64,000 nt of DNA from Trichinella spiralis (taxonomy: Eukaryota; Nematoda; Enoplea; Trichinellida; Trichinellidae): assembly GCA_000181795.3 (NCBI GenBank), contig CM012953.1, forward strand, positions 15,685,998-15,749,997, read 5' to 3'. Below the pieces are notes generated by a model. That model was not told the DNA's origin and searched no databases. It saw only the letters and a list, made by a program, of their open reading frames with translations. Made by a program: the position numbers and the translations under genes. Shown one piece after another: positions 12,748 through 24,450 of the stretch. Position 1 is the first letter of the stretch, and every line of letters starts with the position of its first letter.

Positions 12748-15064
12748 TCAATAGCCGTAAGCTTTGCTTGTCGATGGATGCGGCTGGTCGTCTTTCGCAA
12801 CTCGACGGCAAATTGGACAAGTACGATTACTCTTAAACAACATTAAAAATTAATTGCAAGCAATTCAAAAAACAAAGAAAGAAGAAAACCAATGTTTTCT
12901 CCTTCCCCCTCCCCCGCTGTATATATATATATATACTGCTTACTCGGAGCCATTTGTCCACACATTTACTATGGTAGCAATGACTGCAAGGCAATTCACG
13001 CAGCAACTGACGGATTTCGAAATTGCTCAAACAAATCACGCACGAAAGCTGATTTTCATTCACTTCTTTACTTTTCGTCCCGAAGCGATAGCACGGAATT
13101 CGATCAATTTCTCAAAAATATACAATAAATAAAAAAAATTAAAGTATATGCATATATTGATGATTTGCATACCATCCCGTGTCAAACCAGAGTTTCGCAT
13201 GTGCAATGATGATTCCATGAAACGCAGAAAATTCTGCGCTTCTTCTTGCAACCATTGAAAGCGCCGATCCGACCCGTCCACGTACGAATTGAATTCCACA
13301 AAAGAAATATTGTCCGGGTTCAAATCCGGTGATGGGGACCGAGTACCGGATAAATTCGAACTATCGCTTTGTCCACCAACACTGTCATTCAGATACGCCT
13401 TGAAATGGAATTTAAAATGGAATTTTAAAAATTCAAACAACAACAACAACAACAGCAATACCATTTGATGGAATGATTGTTCGCCCAAAGGCACGGTTCG
13501 ATTAACCGTATTCTGCACATTCACTGAGACGACGTTCACATTGGGCCGAGACAACAGCAGGCTAGCGTTAGCCGAGGCGAACATGTTCGGCCGATGAGGC
13601 GACATCCCGCCAAACGTCAAACCGTCAAAAACTGTCCACGCTGCACCGGCACGGGCGTTGACCGCCTCCTCAAAGCTGGTGTGCGTATGAGTGTGAGATA
13701 AATGGTGCAATTGGCAAGGAGTATTTCCGCCGGTCAAACAGCACAGGGAAGGAAAAATTGAATTAACTGGCGGTTGGCTTGTTTGAGCACCAACATGCGA
13801 ATGCTAAAATATTTTTCAAATAAGCAAACTATTATATATTATGCATTTGATCTACTTTAGTGTGCAGAAAAACTGTCTTAAAAATGATTACAATGCCACA
13901 GCACAAATATATCGATGAAAAATAAAAAGAAACAAAATTCAAGCAACACTTGTCAGCTATTCAACAATAACTCAAAAAAAAAGAATAATAATATGAAACA
14001 GTGAACACGTTTACATTCGACGCTCAGAAATGCACATATGGAAAAGTGAAACAGATCTATCTATTTATTGCATTATGAATCACCATCAGTTGGCATGAAA
14101 ATTGAAAGCAGAAAATAAAATATCAATACTTTTCAATTTATATTTGTTACATTTTCACATAAAATTTATACAATATCTATAAAAAGAAAGAAAATATACA
14201 AAAAAGAAAACAATTTAACATTTTTGCATAGAATGGGAACCTGCACCCCTTCCATTCAAACGTTGTCAAGGCTTCCAACAATAAACAGTTGGTTTCGCTG
14301 CGTCAGCTATCGCCTACGTAGTCAGCTCAAAAACTGTTCAACCCACGCAACTGCACAGTGCATTGCAACAACAACAACAACAACAGCAACTATACTTATT
14401 CGGAATTCTTTTTAAAAATCTATTACTGCAACACAACTTTCAAATTAATAATTCATTTACATAAATCCAACCATCTGATGTGAAAATATACTGGCTAAAA
14501 GTTGTAAAGATACATATTAATTAGATGCAAAAAGCAAAAAATAAAAATAAAATACAAAACACAATACATACAGCACGATTCGGAAGCAGCAAATGACGAT
14601 GGATAAGGTGATGTGTTGGACGACCATCGCAAATTCCAGCGCTTGGCAAATTACGGTTTGGCGTCGAATGGTATCGACTAATACCATGATCGGCAGGCGC
14701 GCGACGAACTAGTGGAGCAACTCGTGGATGGAATACGTATGCAGTAGTTGATTCTCTAAAAAAAACAATAAACGCAACTTCAACTTATAGTTAAAATTAA
14801 AAATTAAACATCTGGATATTAATTTGAATAAAAAATGACAATAATTCACCTTTGAGATGTGTGCAAATGAGACTGAACGCCAATCGATGATGGATAGTTC
14901 ATAGTCACATGCTCAACCGAATTTGGCAGATTAAACTGGCAAGTGCGAGTGCGAGCCGGCTCATCTGTCACTAAACTGTTCGAATGGGACAATCGACGCT
15001 TGTTAACGTTAATTTGAGTTGGTCTCGCGGCTGTTGTTGGTTCAGTTTCAGCCATTTGATTCAT
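12748..15064 (-). CDS. RING-H2 E3 ubiquitin ligase, RNF38/RNF44-like
   Basis: Predicted to transfer ubiquitin from an E2 to substrates. Six exons close in phase: 14850-15064, 14572-14755, 13462-13803, 13173-13398, 12944-13110, 12748-12831 (405 residues; ATG 15062-15064, TGA 12748-12750). The long N-terminal part is low-complexity, rich in His, Asn, Ser and Thr. A conserved lead-in SGLTRDEIDRIPCYRF corresponds to the GLTKADIEQLPSYRF region of RNF38/44. The RING-H2 follows: CVICLSNFEIRQLL, LPCSHCYHSKCVDKWL, then SNRTCPICRR, with all eight zinc ligands present. About 14 residues follow the RING. Assignment rests on the RING plus the lead-in; the N-terminus has no clear vertebrate counterpart. 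An alternative first methionine lies three codons downstream (15053-15055). Confidence 0.87.
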
Positions 15065-18000
15065 TGTCAACTGGCGTCAGACTTATTACCTTTTTATTCT
15101 TCAACTCACCAGTTCAACCAACCCTTAAAGAAAAAAAATCACCACATGACAAGAACTTGCCAACTGAAAGCTACAAACAATATTTTCAAATGTTATAGTC
15201 AAAGAGAAGCGCACTCGTCGGAAGTGCAACAACGTCCAATTAGCAGCATCTGCTAGTAAGCTGCAACGAAATAAACGTACGCCTTGATTGGCCATCAAAC
15301 AGATTAACGGAAATAAATAAATGCACATAAGAATAAACATGCACATGATAGTTTGCCACAAAGTGACGTAGCAGTGTGTCATCGACCAGAAAAATATTAC
15401 TGTTGCCTTGGTAAATAAAACTTCACAATAATGTGATAAGAAAGTAAAATATAAAACTAAACGTCGTTCAATTTTCTATATATACGCAGGTGGAAAAGAC
15501 GTGAACATTCTTTTTAAAAATAGAAACGTCTTTAATACGAAATTTCATCTAAAACTAAAAAAAAAACATAATGTTCATAACAATCGAACTAAAACGTAGC
15601 AATCCAGGAAAGAATGCTGAAGATGACCTCGAAGTGAGAATAATGCGAGCCTGTGTATCCGCATAATACGACTAACTGCGCATGCGCCGCAAGTTTGTCT
15701 GGACACGCACTCAACCGGCTAACACACATATACATATATATATATATATAGAATTTGCAACAGTAAAAGAAAAATGCAATTTCAGAAAATAAAACAATAT
15801 GAATCAGAATAAAAGCTAAAAATATTTTATTCAAAAAAACAAAATTTTTCCTGTTTTATTACATTCTGATCGCCTCGTCATTACAGATTTATGAAAACTA
15901 CAATCAAATTCTGAATCAATCGAAAAATAAACAATTCTAAATCACGAAAAACATAAATACATCCTTATAATACATATCAATGGAAAAATGATGACAATCT
16001 TCTGCCTAACTACATGTATATAGAGCTAATAGTGTTATTCCTAATACTGAACTGTCATTTGAATAATTCAGATAATTTCAAAGTATTAAAATCCTATACT
16101 TTTTGAAAGACAATAAATAATTCAACTATACTAAGATATAAAATGTTGAGCAACGCAAATAATACATCGCCTGTTAAACAAAATGAAACCTACTTTCGAT
16201 ACAAATTAATGAATATTTCTATAAAATAACAAAAGTAGACAATACCTGACCCGGCAGCGCAAAAATTCATGCAAATAAATACCACCACTAAAGACGAATG
16301 GAGAAAATTTACCCAACTACAGCAAGAACAGAAACGAAGGCAAAATATGTACTTGATTGTCAAATTTGTAAAGGAAGTGACACATTTAATTTAAGCACAA
16401 AAAGTAATAAAAGTAATTTGTAAAAATATTAAATATTTAAAATAAAAATTAAAAATAACATATGAATTAAATTTAATTCTACGTGTGAAACGAAACATAT
16501 GAATATTTTACTCATAAAAATGATCATTCTTTAATTCGATAAAATTTGAAATTAAAAAAAAGTTATGAAATGCTTTTTTTAAATAATTTAATATATTATA
16601 TTTAATTCACTAAATTTAAATTTATAAGATGATTTTTTTAAAAAACACATACTTTTCAATTCGGTACAGTGTTGCTATGTGCATTTGACCTTAACCGTCG
16701 AAAATTACTATTCTTATTGTATAAGTTAAGCTAAATTAAGCTTTAGTGGAAGAGCTCTATTTTTTGAAAAAAAGCTTAGCTTTATCATACTTACACGAAA
16801 AATAAATTAGTATGTAATTTTTTAGATATAGTTGTTAATTACAATTTTCTATGTTAATATTACGTTTATTTCACTGAAAAAATAAATTATTGCGTTATGT
16901 TAGTGAAATTGTTACAATTGTTGTTTCACGTTAAATGCAAAAATTTTGTTGTTGACCAACAAGAATATTAAATTCAAAATTGATTGAACTTGTAAAAATG
17001 TCGAAAGCTTATAATTTTACTATTTTTGTTATGTAAATTTCCATTGATTGATTTTGATTTTAAACTATTATGATTATGAAAGCAGAACGTTTCATAGATG
17101 AAAATGCAATCTTCACTTACTTTTGATTGTTTGATTTTTGTAATTTGGTTTTGATCAGTGAAGTATTTTAAATTTATATGACTATTCCAAATTGTCTTGT
17201 GGAAGAATTTGATTTTATGTTCAAAATTGACAAAAGACGTAAAATATGCCGCAATTCGAAATGAAATCAAGCACAGGTTCACATAGCAAAAAGTGATGTT
17301 TTTTTGTCAAGATTTCATGGTGATACAATTAGAAAATATTTACATGTTTCGCTTATATTTTAATGAATATGCTTGAACAAATTGATGCTTGATCAATTTG
17401 AAAAACATATATTATATGAATCATTGTTGAACGTTGAATTAATTATATACTGAAAAAAATAATATATTAAGAAGATAATCAGCAATGGTGAACAAACGAG
17501 ATTGTTAGCATGTATATTTATCACACGAGTATGGCACGAGTGATTTCGTTGGAAAAAAAGAGTTTGTTTTGTGCAGAATTTCATGGTAAATATTTTTTTG
17601 AAAAATTACCTGGGAAATGATAAAACAAAATATGTCGATGATAATTTTTTTTTCATGTAAATAGTATCTCATTTATTTCAATGGAAAGTTTTATTAAACT
17701 CCAAAGATTTCGTTATTTAAAATTAACGAAGAAGAAAAAGTTTAATCTAAAAATGTAACTTCATTGGAAAATAATTCAATCAATATCAAGCTTGTTGTCG
17801 TGTTAGCAAAAACAACCAGTTCAGTTCAGTTAAGTTTGTTTCATAGTTGTCAGTGTTGAAATTTCAAAAAGTAAAAAAATTTTTCAATAATAAGCATATT
17901 GTGATGTGATGGATTTCAATATTGGACAGTCAAACATGGTCATATAAATATTTAAATAAATGGCAAAAAATAATAATATGGCAAAGTTGAAAAAAAAGAG

Positions 18001-18835
18001 TTAAACTTGTTGATGACCATCGAGTTGTGCATTGATTAGCTGTCATTGATAGCAGCAACAAAGCAATATATTCAAAAATTGTCATATTTATGTTTTTCGA
18101 ACTGAAACCGAGCTTTAAAATTTGATTTTCACAATTATAATAGAAAATTGTCAAGAAGCGTTTGATAATTGACGACATTTTCAAATGGAACGTCACTTTG
18201 AAAATTTGCTTATTATTTTGGTAAACATGGAAATTTTCATTTCGAATAATTTCATGAAATTCTTTTTTTGTCTTATATTGAACGTGAACAATTTTGAAAG
18301 CACATTTGTTGCATGTTATAATACTTTGATGACTATTAAGGGTTTTTGGTCGATAGTCAGCAGCGAGTGGAATTGGCTGCCATCAATCGAATATTGCTTA
18401 TTTGAGAACCAGAATTTCGTCGATGGAACAAGATTTCACAGGACAAATCAGTGTCCTGATTATTTTTTCTACATTTCAAGTTTTTGAAATGATCATTTAT
18501 TTACATGTGTAATAAAATTATTATAGATAAACAAATGTTATTACTTTTTGGAGACAAGTTTTGGTTTAAATTTACAAAAAAATAAAATAATTGATTTTAC
18601 TTGAATAAAGAACGAGAAATGTGAATAAATTATATAATAATTGTCAAAACTAACCAACTGATCGAGCAGATACACTTTGTCGTAATGAAAACTACATCAG
18701 CTATTGGCTGATGATTGTTGGTGTCCTTTTACTTACTGTAGATGGAAAATTCCCAGTTTCGTTCTCTTCTTAAAATGGAGAACTATAACCACCACCACCA
18801 CCAATACCACTACCACATTGGGTCAGTGGAACAAC

Positions 18836-18868
<33 letters not shown>

Positions 18869-18869
18869 C
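18836..18869. repeat. (TTA)n microsatellite
   Basis: About eleven uninterrupted TTA units, preceded at 18.79-18.81 kb by a short CAC-rich run. Confidence 0.9.
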
Positions 18870-19584
18870 ATTGTCTGTGGTGTAGAAGAGAGAAGGAGGC
18901 AAAACTAGCCAAGCGAAAACACTTGCCTCACGGCTAGGCCGATTTATCAAACAAAAACCAAAGAACAAGCGAACGTATTCTCTCTTCTTTCTGTTGAAAT
19001 ATATTCAGGCCGCTGCTATATTTGATTTTCTCAACACACTGACTGACATACGACAAAAGGCCACAAGCAAACAATACGTTTAAGATGAAAATGGAAAAAA
19101 GAAAGTATATTAACAATAAAAAAATATTATATATGTATATGTATGTATGGGGAAAATATGCAGATAATTCTTAATAAATTTTGAAAAATAAAATGATTCT
19201 TCTTGTTCAGAATAGATGGTAAATTTTCGGTGGTAATCGTAGTTGATCAACTAAACTAACTGGTCGTCGACATCTTTTTTTTTCAAATACACTTTATTGA
19301 TCAGATCGCGAGCGTTATTATGATTATTATTGTTGTGCACGGGGTTGGCCGTGGCGTCGCGTTGCCGTGGATTGGCCTGTTGGACTACCAATCAAGGCGT
19401 ATCGATTGATTGTCAACGGCCGGCAATAATCATCTCCGGCGCTGTGCGGCGCTCTACGGCGCCCACTGCGCGCGGACGCCGTGACGAACGTCGGTGTAAT
19501 CAGGCCAGAGCACAGCGGACAGCAGCGCTGTGTTCACGTAGAGCAAGCGTTTTCAATACGAGCGCGTCTATACACATTCGCTGC

Positions 19585-19645
19585 ACACTGCACTACACTG
19601 CACTACACTGCACTGCACTGCACTGCACTACACTACACTACACTA
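19585..19645. repeat. CACTG/CACTA pentanucleotide array
   Basis: About twelve tandem 5-nt units, each CACTG or CACTA, in a mixed order: alternating at first, then a block of G-ending units, then a block of A-ending units. It sits between two GC-rich patches about 1 kb upstream of the HMGB start codon. Confidence 0.85.
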
Positions 19646-20261
19646 CTTACTGCTTGCTTGCTCAAGCAACGTTGATAAAGCTACAACGTTGATCGTGCTG
19701 ACTGGCCTGCTTGCCCGGACGCCTGGCTGCCTGCTTGCTTTGCTTTTGCTTTGCGTACGCTGCTTTCATATTCCTATTCTCAACTGCTGTTATAGAACGT
19801 TTAAACGTTTTCTTCATATAAAACTTCTTTTCTTTCTTATTCTTCATCACACAAATACACTATACACACATACATACACACATATATTATACACACATGC
19901 ATACGTACACTTATATACATAAATGTATCTTTTTTCACTTCCAACAATTTTCACTCTGAAAATTCATCTACTCTTCGCCATTGAAATCAAAATGAAATAA
20001 TAATAAAATAAAAATACTTTTCAACTTGACGGTAAGATTTTCCATTCGATCGATCGATTGTTGTTCTATATATACATATTTTTTTGTTTTGTTATTTGTT
20101 TTTTTTCACTTTCAACGACCAAACGTATTTGTGCTTTTTAACTTTGAGCATGCTTTTTCTCAGTCGTTTCTTTTTTCAATTCACTTGTTCATTTCACCTC
20201 TTTCACTCGCATACGATGATGATAAACGATAAAAATAGAAATATTGAGAAAAGAAAAAAAA

Positions 20262-20279
20262 TACACACACACACACACA
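20262..20279. repeat. (AC)n microsatellite
   Basis: An uninterrupted AC run of about nine units, just upstream of the GC-rich patch at 20.34 kb. Confidence 0.85.
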
Positions 20280-20340
20280 GACGACAGTTAACCATTCCAA
20301 CAACGAGACACGTCGACACAACGCCACCGTTCTTCTCGTC

Positions 20341-20460
20341 TGGGGAAACGTTGGCGCTGGCGCGCGCGAACGCACGAACGCACGCGCCCACGGCGGCCGT
20401 CACGGCGCTCGCGCATCGCGCGTCCGTCGCAACTTGCGCGCTAGTTCCGCCCGCGACAGT
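20341..20460. promoter_or_regulatory. GC/CpG island upstream of HMGB
   Basis: I count 88 G or C in these 120 bases, against about 30% in the surroundings, with many CGCG and GCGC steps. It lies about 150-270 nt upstream of the HMGB ATG and before the 5'-UTR acceptor at 20586. The simplest reading is a core promoter and first non-coding exon of the HMGB gene. This is inference; no TATA box or initiator was identified with confidence. Confidence 0.5.
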
Positions 20461-20608
20461 ATCGTACAAAAAGATGTTCAAGTTCACTTTTGCCACGTTG
20501 CATTATTTTTCGAAATTTTAAATTTTAGTTTTTTCTTCTTTTTTTTGGAAAATCTGATTTTTACTTTTAATACTTCTCTTGTTCAGAAAGACGGTGGTGC
20601 GCGAAATA

Positions 20609-21442
20609 ATGGTTCGAGAAGCTGGCAAGCCACGAGGCAAAACCTCTCCATACGGGTTTTTTGTAAAAATGTGCTACGAAGAGCACAAGAAGAAATATCC
20701 ATCTGAAAATGTTCAAGTGACTGAAATATCGAAAAAATGCTCCGAAAAATGGAAGGTTGGGAAAATTGAAAAGCATATTTTTTGGTGTTTTTTTTTCATT
20801 GTTCAAATTGTATTCAGACAATGACACAACAAGAGAAACAACGTTTCTACGAATTGGCACAGAAGGATCGAGAACGTTATCAAGCTGAAGTGGCCGCATT
20901 TGGTGGCGAAGATGCATTGCGCAAACGAAAACGCAACAAAAAAGATCCAAATGCTCCAAAACGAGCTCTGTATGGATTTTATTACTTTTTTTTCTAATAT
21001 AATTTTTTGGCATTTTCAAATCCCTTTTCCCAATCATTTAGTTCTGCGTTTTTCTTCTTCTCACACGCTGAACGACCTGAGGTACAAAAAAGCCATCCTG
21101 ATTGGAAAGTTGGCCAGTTGGCACAAGAATTGGGTAGAATGTGGAAAGCATTGAACGATGAGCAGAAACGCAAATATGAGGAAATGGCCATTAAGGACAA
21201 AGCAAGATACGAATTGGTGAATTGCATTTTCTATCAATACACTTTCTGCTTTCTGCTTCTATATACATATATATATATTTGGGAAACTTTTTCAGGAAAT
21301 GAAAGATTACAAATCTGGCAAGAAAGCGGTACCTCGTGCAAATGCGGGTCGTGGCGCGGCTTCTTCTTCGGCACCGACGCCTATGGAAGATGATGACGTC
21401 GACGACGACGACGAAGATGACGATGATGAAACTGAAGATTGA
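20609..21442 (+). CDS. HMGB-type protein with two HMG boxes and an acidic tail
   Basis: HMGB proteins are nuclear DNA-bending chromatin factors. Four exons (20609-20755, 20818-20969, 21042-21216, 21296-21442) give 206 residues, close to the 200-235 usual for the family. Box A (about residues 8-80) contains [19 protein letters not shown] and [20 protein letters not shown] basic linker [16 protein letters not shown] follows. Box B (about 98-165) has [15 protein letters not shown] and [20 protein letters not shown]. The tail ends in a run of Asp/Glu ([19 protein letters not shown]), as in HMGB1/2. The ATG was chosen because it lies 23 nt after a strong acceptor and begins [11 protein letters not shown] directly before box A. 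It resembles nematode hmg-1.2, but I would not separate that from other HMGB paralogues by eye. Confidence 0.95.
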
Positions 21443-24400
21443 ATCAATTTTTTGTGCAATGTGCATTTCTTTTTTCATATTTTATCAGAAAAAAACTGCA
21501 ACTGGGCTTTTTTTTCAAATGTAAAATATTCTTGTATCAACAAAATTACATATTTACTACAACTATACACGTAACTAACTTTTCAGTTTTGTATCTTTTT
21601 TCTTTTCTTTTCGTTTTTTTAATTTGATTTTGCTAGTTAGGATGAAACGATAACAGTGGTTTTTTGCAATGCTAACTGTAAGCTGTGTTTTTTTATGCTC
21701 ATAATAAGTAATTTTAAATTTAATGCTTAATAAATTATTTTTTTTGATTTGAGAGTTGCAAAAAAAAATTGCAGAACAAAAGTCGACATATTGTACGTGC
21801 ACAAACAAAACTGTTTGCTATTTGCCATTCGATGACATGCTTTCCCAGAGGCAATTTTGAAATTAACTAATAATCAAAGCTCGCAAGACAATATAAATAA
21901 CCAGCTGCTGATGAAAACAATTTTCAAAATTTATTTTAAAATTTTCATTTGAAATTCATTAGTCAATTAACATTTTCTTAAAAATGCACTTTTTGTGAAG
22001 ATGGTTGGCATAATCTTTGAAACTTTTCAACTGAAAATCCCTTTTATTATGTTGTTGTTACGTTTGAAATACTAAAAAAAAATTATGACAAATTTGCAAA
22101 TTTAAATTGTAGTGCACATGTTTTATAATTAAATTTTCACTCAACTCTTGCATTAGTTGTAATTTCAATTTATTGAAAATTTTTATTATCCATAAATGAT
22201 ATTGAGTTGTTTCATTTTTTAGTAATGCATCTTTTACAGAAATTTTTAATAAAGTACCACTTTAATATAATTTTTCAAATATGATTTTCAATCAATTTTT
22301 AACGCAACAGTTTTTCATCGATTACTGATTGATTATTTTTGCTAGATTTTGTTTCGATATTGATAATAACATTAGCATTATTTTGCATTTGACAAAAAAC
22401 AGACGACTGAAACTACAAATATTGCATTATGAGCGTGTAGCAGAAATTCAGTTACGATATGTTGAAGATAAATAGTGAAATTTTTAATTAAAAACACAAA
22501 ATTGCAACTTTGAAACTTTGAAAGCGAGTTGTAATAAAATCCAACAAAGCCACCGTCTTTTGACTTTAGAAACAATGTTTGTAAAATTATTTAAATATTT
22601 TGCAATTCTCAGTGGACAATTAAAATAATAATTGAACAAAATGCATTATAATTTGTTAATAAATGATTTTTTCATTTTCATTTTCAAGACAACAAAAAAT
22701 GAAAAAGAAAATTAAAGCACTCTAGATGTGACAGTTGATAATTTGAAGTAGACCGATTATTACCTATCGCAAACAATTTCAAATTAACAAAAATACTTGC
22801 TCAGTATGAGAAGCAAATGAACAAATGCATACCGGTTGATCTTGTTTGATCTATTTCACACACAAACACAAAGCATTATTTTATTCCAGCATGTTCTGTA
22901 CAAAAAATTACCATCTAATTTGCATATTTCAGTATTTGCTTTTACAACATTTGATTATTATTTTTTTGGAATAGGGCATTTTGCAAATTTGAATTTGTTT
23001 GTTTGTTTGTTTTTAGAAAACTTAATTCTTTTTTGTCATTTGTACAATTTTGCTTTGTTACATTGAAATTAATTCTTTGTCAAATGTAATTTTTCATTGA
23101 TAGAACAGATATGTCAAACGGTTTATTGACCAATTCGTGCTAGTGTAAGAAAAAGTATTTATGAGAAATAAATAAAACAGGTTAACCTGTTATATGAATG
23201 TTGGAAATTTTTACAGATGGCCATTGAATAAGTCGAATTTGCCATATGGTTTGCCTTGCAAATGGCGAATAATTTTGAAGGTTAATTTTCCCACTTGTCA
23301 CTTGAACTTGGAAAGAGAACAGCAGAGAAAAAAAAGCAGTACAATTTCTCTTGCAGTGAACTTCAAGCTGAATAATTAAATTCTACATTTCTTTCTTTCC
23401 ACGTCAACGGTACATTCATTTGTTTCAACTTTTTCTATTTCTTACATCCATCATTGAATATGTCACCGATCACTCGATTTTCTACGGTTGTAATTATTCT
23501 TTCATTCTTACTTGTATGAATAATTTCAGTATTGTTGACTCATTCGAACAATAAAAGAAAATAAATAATCAAATGTTAATGGAAAAAAAGAAACTGATAA
23601 AAAAAATAATGTATAAATGTTTAAAATATTGTACAACACTTTTAAAATGAAAATTACGCTTTTAAGAACCAAATATTGTGACATTTTTTTCTGAAATAAG
23701 AATATTTTGAGTGTTTTCAAACGCTTTGCCAGTGATTTATTTATAGTAATACTTTCAATTAAACTAACAGATAAAGTATTCAGGTAGGTATAATTTTAAA
23801 AAAGTTAAAAAATTAAATTTCATAAATTTTATCATATTATCTATGAAAAGACGAACTTCAACTACCATGGATTTGTCAAAAGAAGTCATTAATTAAATCA
23901 TAAAATAATATACAAACTTGATTTTCACATTTTTTTAGTACTTTTTAATGCTTAATAGATATATTCTTAATTTTCAGTAAAAAACAATTATAATTTTAAG
24001 AATTTAATTTTATTTTTCATATTTTGATTCAATATTAAAAATTTATTGAGTATTTATGTTACCATGTTGGCAAATTAAATTTTCCATTACCTGACTGCAA
24101 ATAGTTTTCTGGAAAGTCCGTTTCATGATAAACCTATGCCATTTACGTAGGTTGAATAATGATATCAAATATTTGTATATTAAAATTAAAAAAATTTTTA
24201 TTCAATCAATTTCCAAATGTTTTCATCATTTCAGTTTTAAAACTACTGTACTTGAACATTTTAATGATACTGTAGGGAAATATTCATTTCAATTGCCATC
24301 ACGGGAAGTGTACGCTTTATGATGGTTTCTTTTTATAAAATCTTAATTAGAGAATTTTATTTTTAATTTTAAAAGTTTTTAAACAAATTTCAACGCGTAT

Positions 24401-24450
24401 TTGCGTTTTTCGATTTGTGGCAGATCTTTTTCAGTGATTATTAGTCACAA
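21443..24450. other. Intergenic spacer, HMGB to PLXDC
   Basis: AT-rich, with no exon I can support on either strand. It should contain the HMGB 3' UTR (several AATAAA-like words near 21.73 kb) and the PLXDC promoter. Nothing else stands out. Confidence 0.55.

Larger units (their letters stand above)
15065..20608. other. Long intergenic region upstream of the HMGB gene
   Basis: About 5.5 kb without a supportable exon. From 15.1 to 19.2 kb it is AT-rich, with a (TTA)n run at 18.84-18.87 kb. From 19.3 kb the composition changes: GC-rich patches at about 19.34-19.56 and 20.34-20.46 kb flank the CACTG/CACTA array. A strong acceptor, CTTCTCTTGTTCAG, ends at about 20586, only 23 nt before the HMGB ATG. 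The HMGB message is therefore either spliced from an upstream non-coding exon, perhaps within the GC-rich patch, or trans-spliced here. Confidence 0.5.

Noticed and set aside
13316-13330. GGGTTCAAATCCGG, resembling a tRNA T-arm
   Set aside because: It lies in a well-supported coding exon of the RING gene and no acceptor or anticodon arm surrounds it.
14224-14415. Plus-strand open frame with a Thr run inside the RNF38-like gene
   Set aside because: It lies within an intron of the RING gene, its Thr run comes from a CAA repeat, and the minus strand is not open in a frame that fits the flanking exons.
19330-19692. 120-codon plus-strand open frame near the GC-rich patch
   Set aside because: High GC removes stops by chance, and its second half is the CACTG/CACTA array translated.
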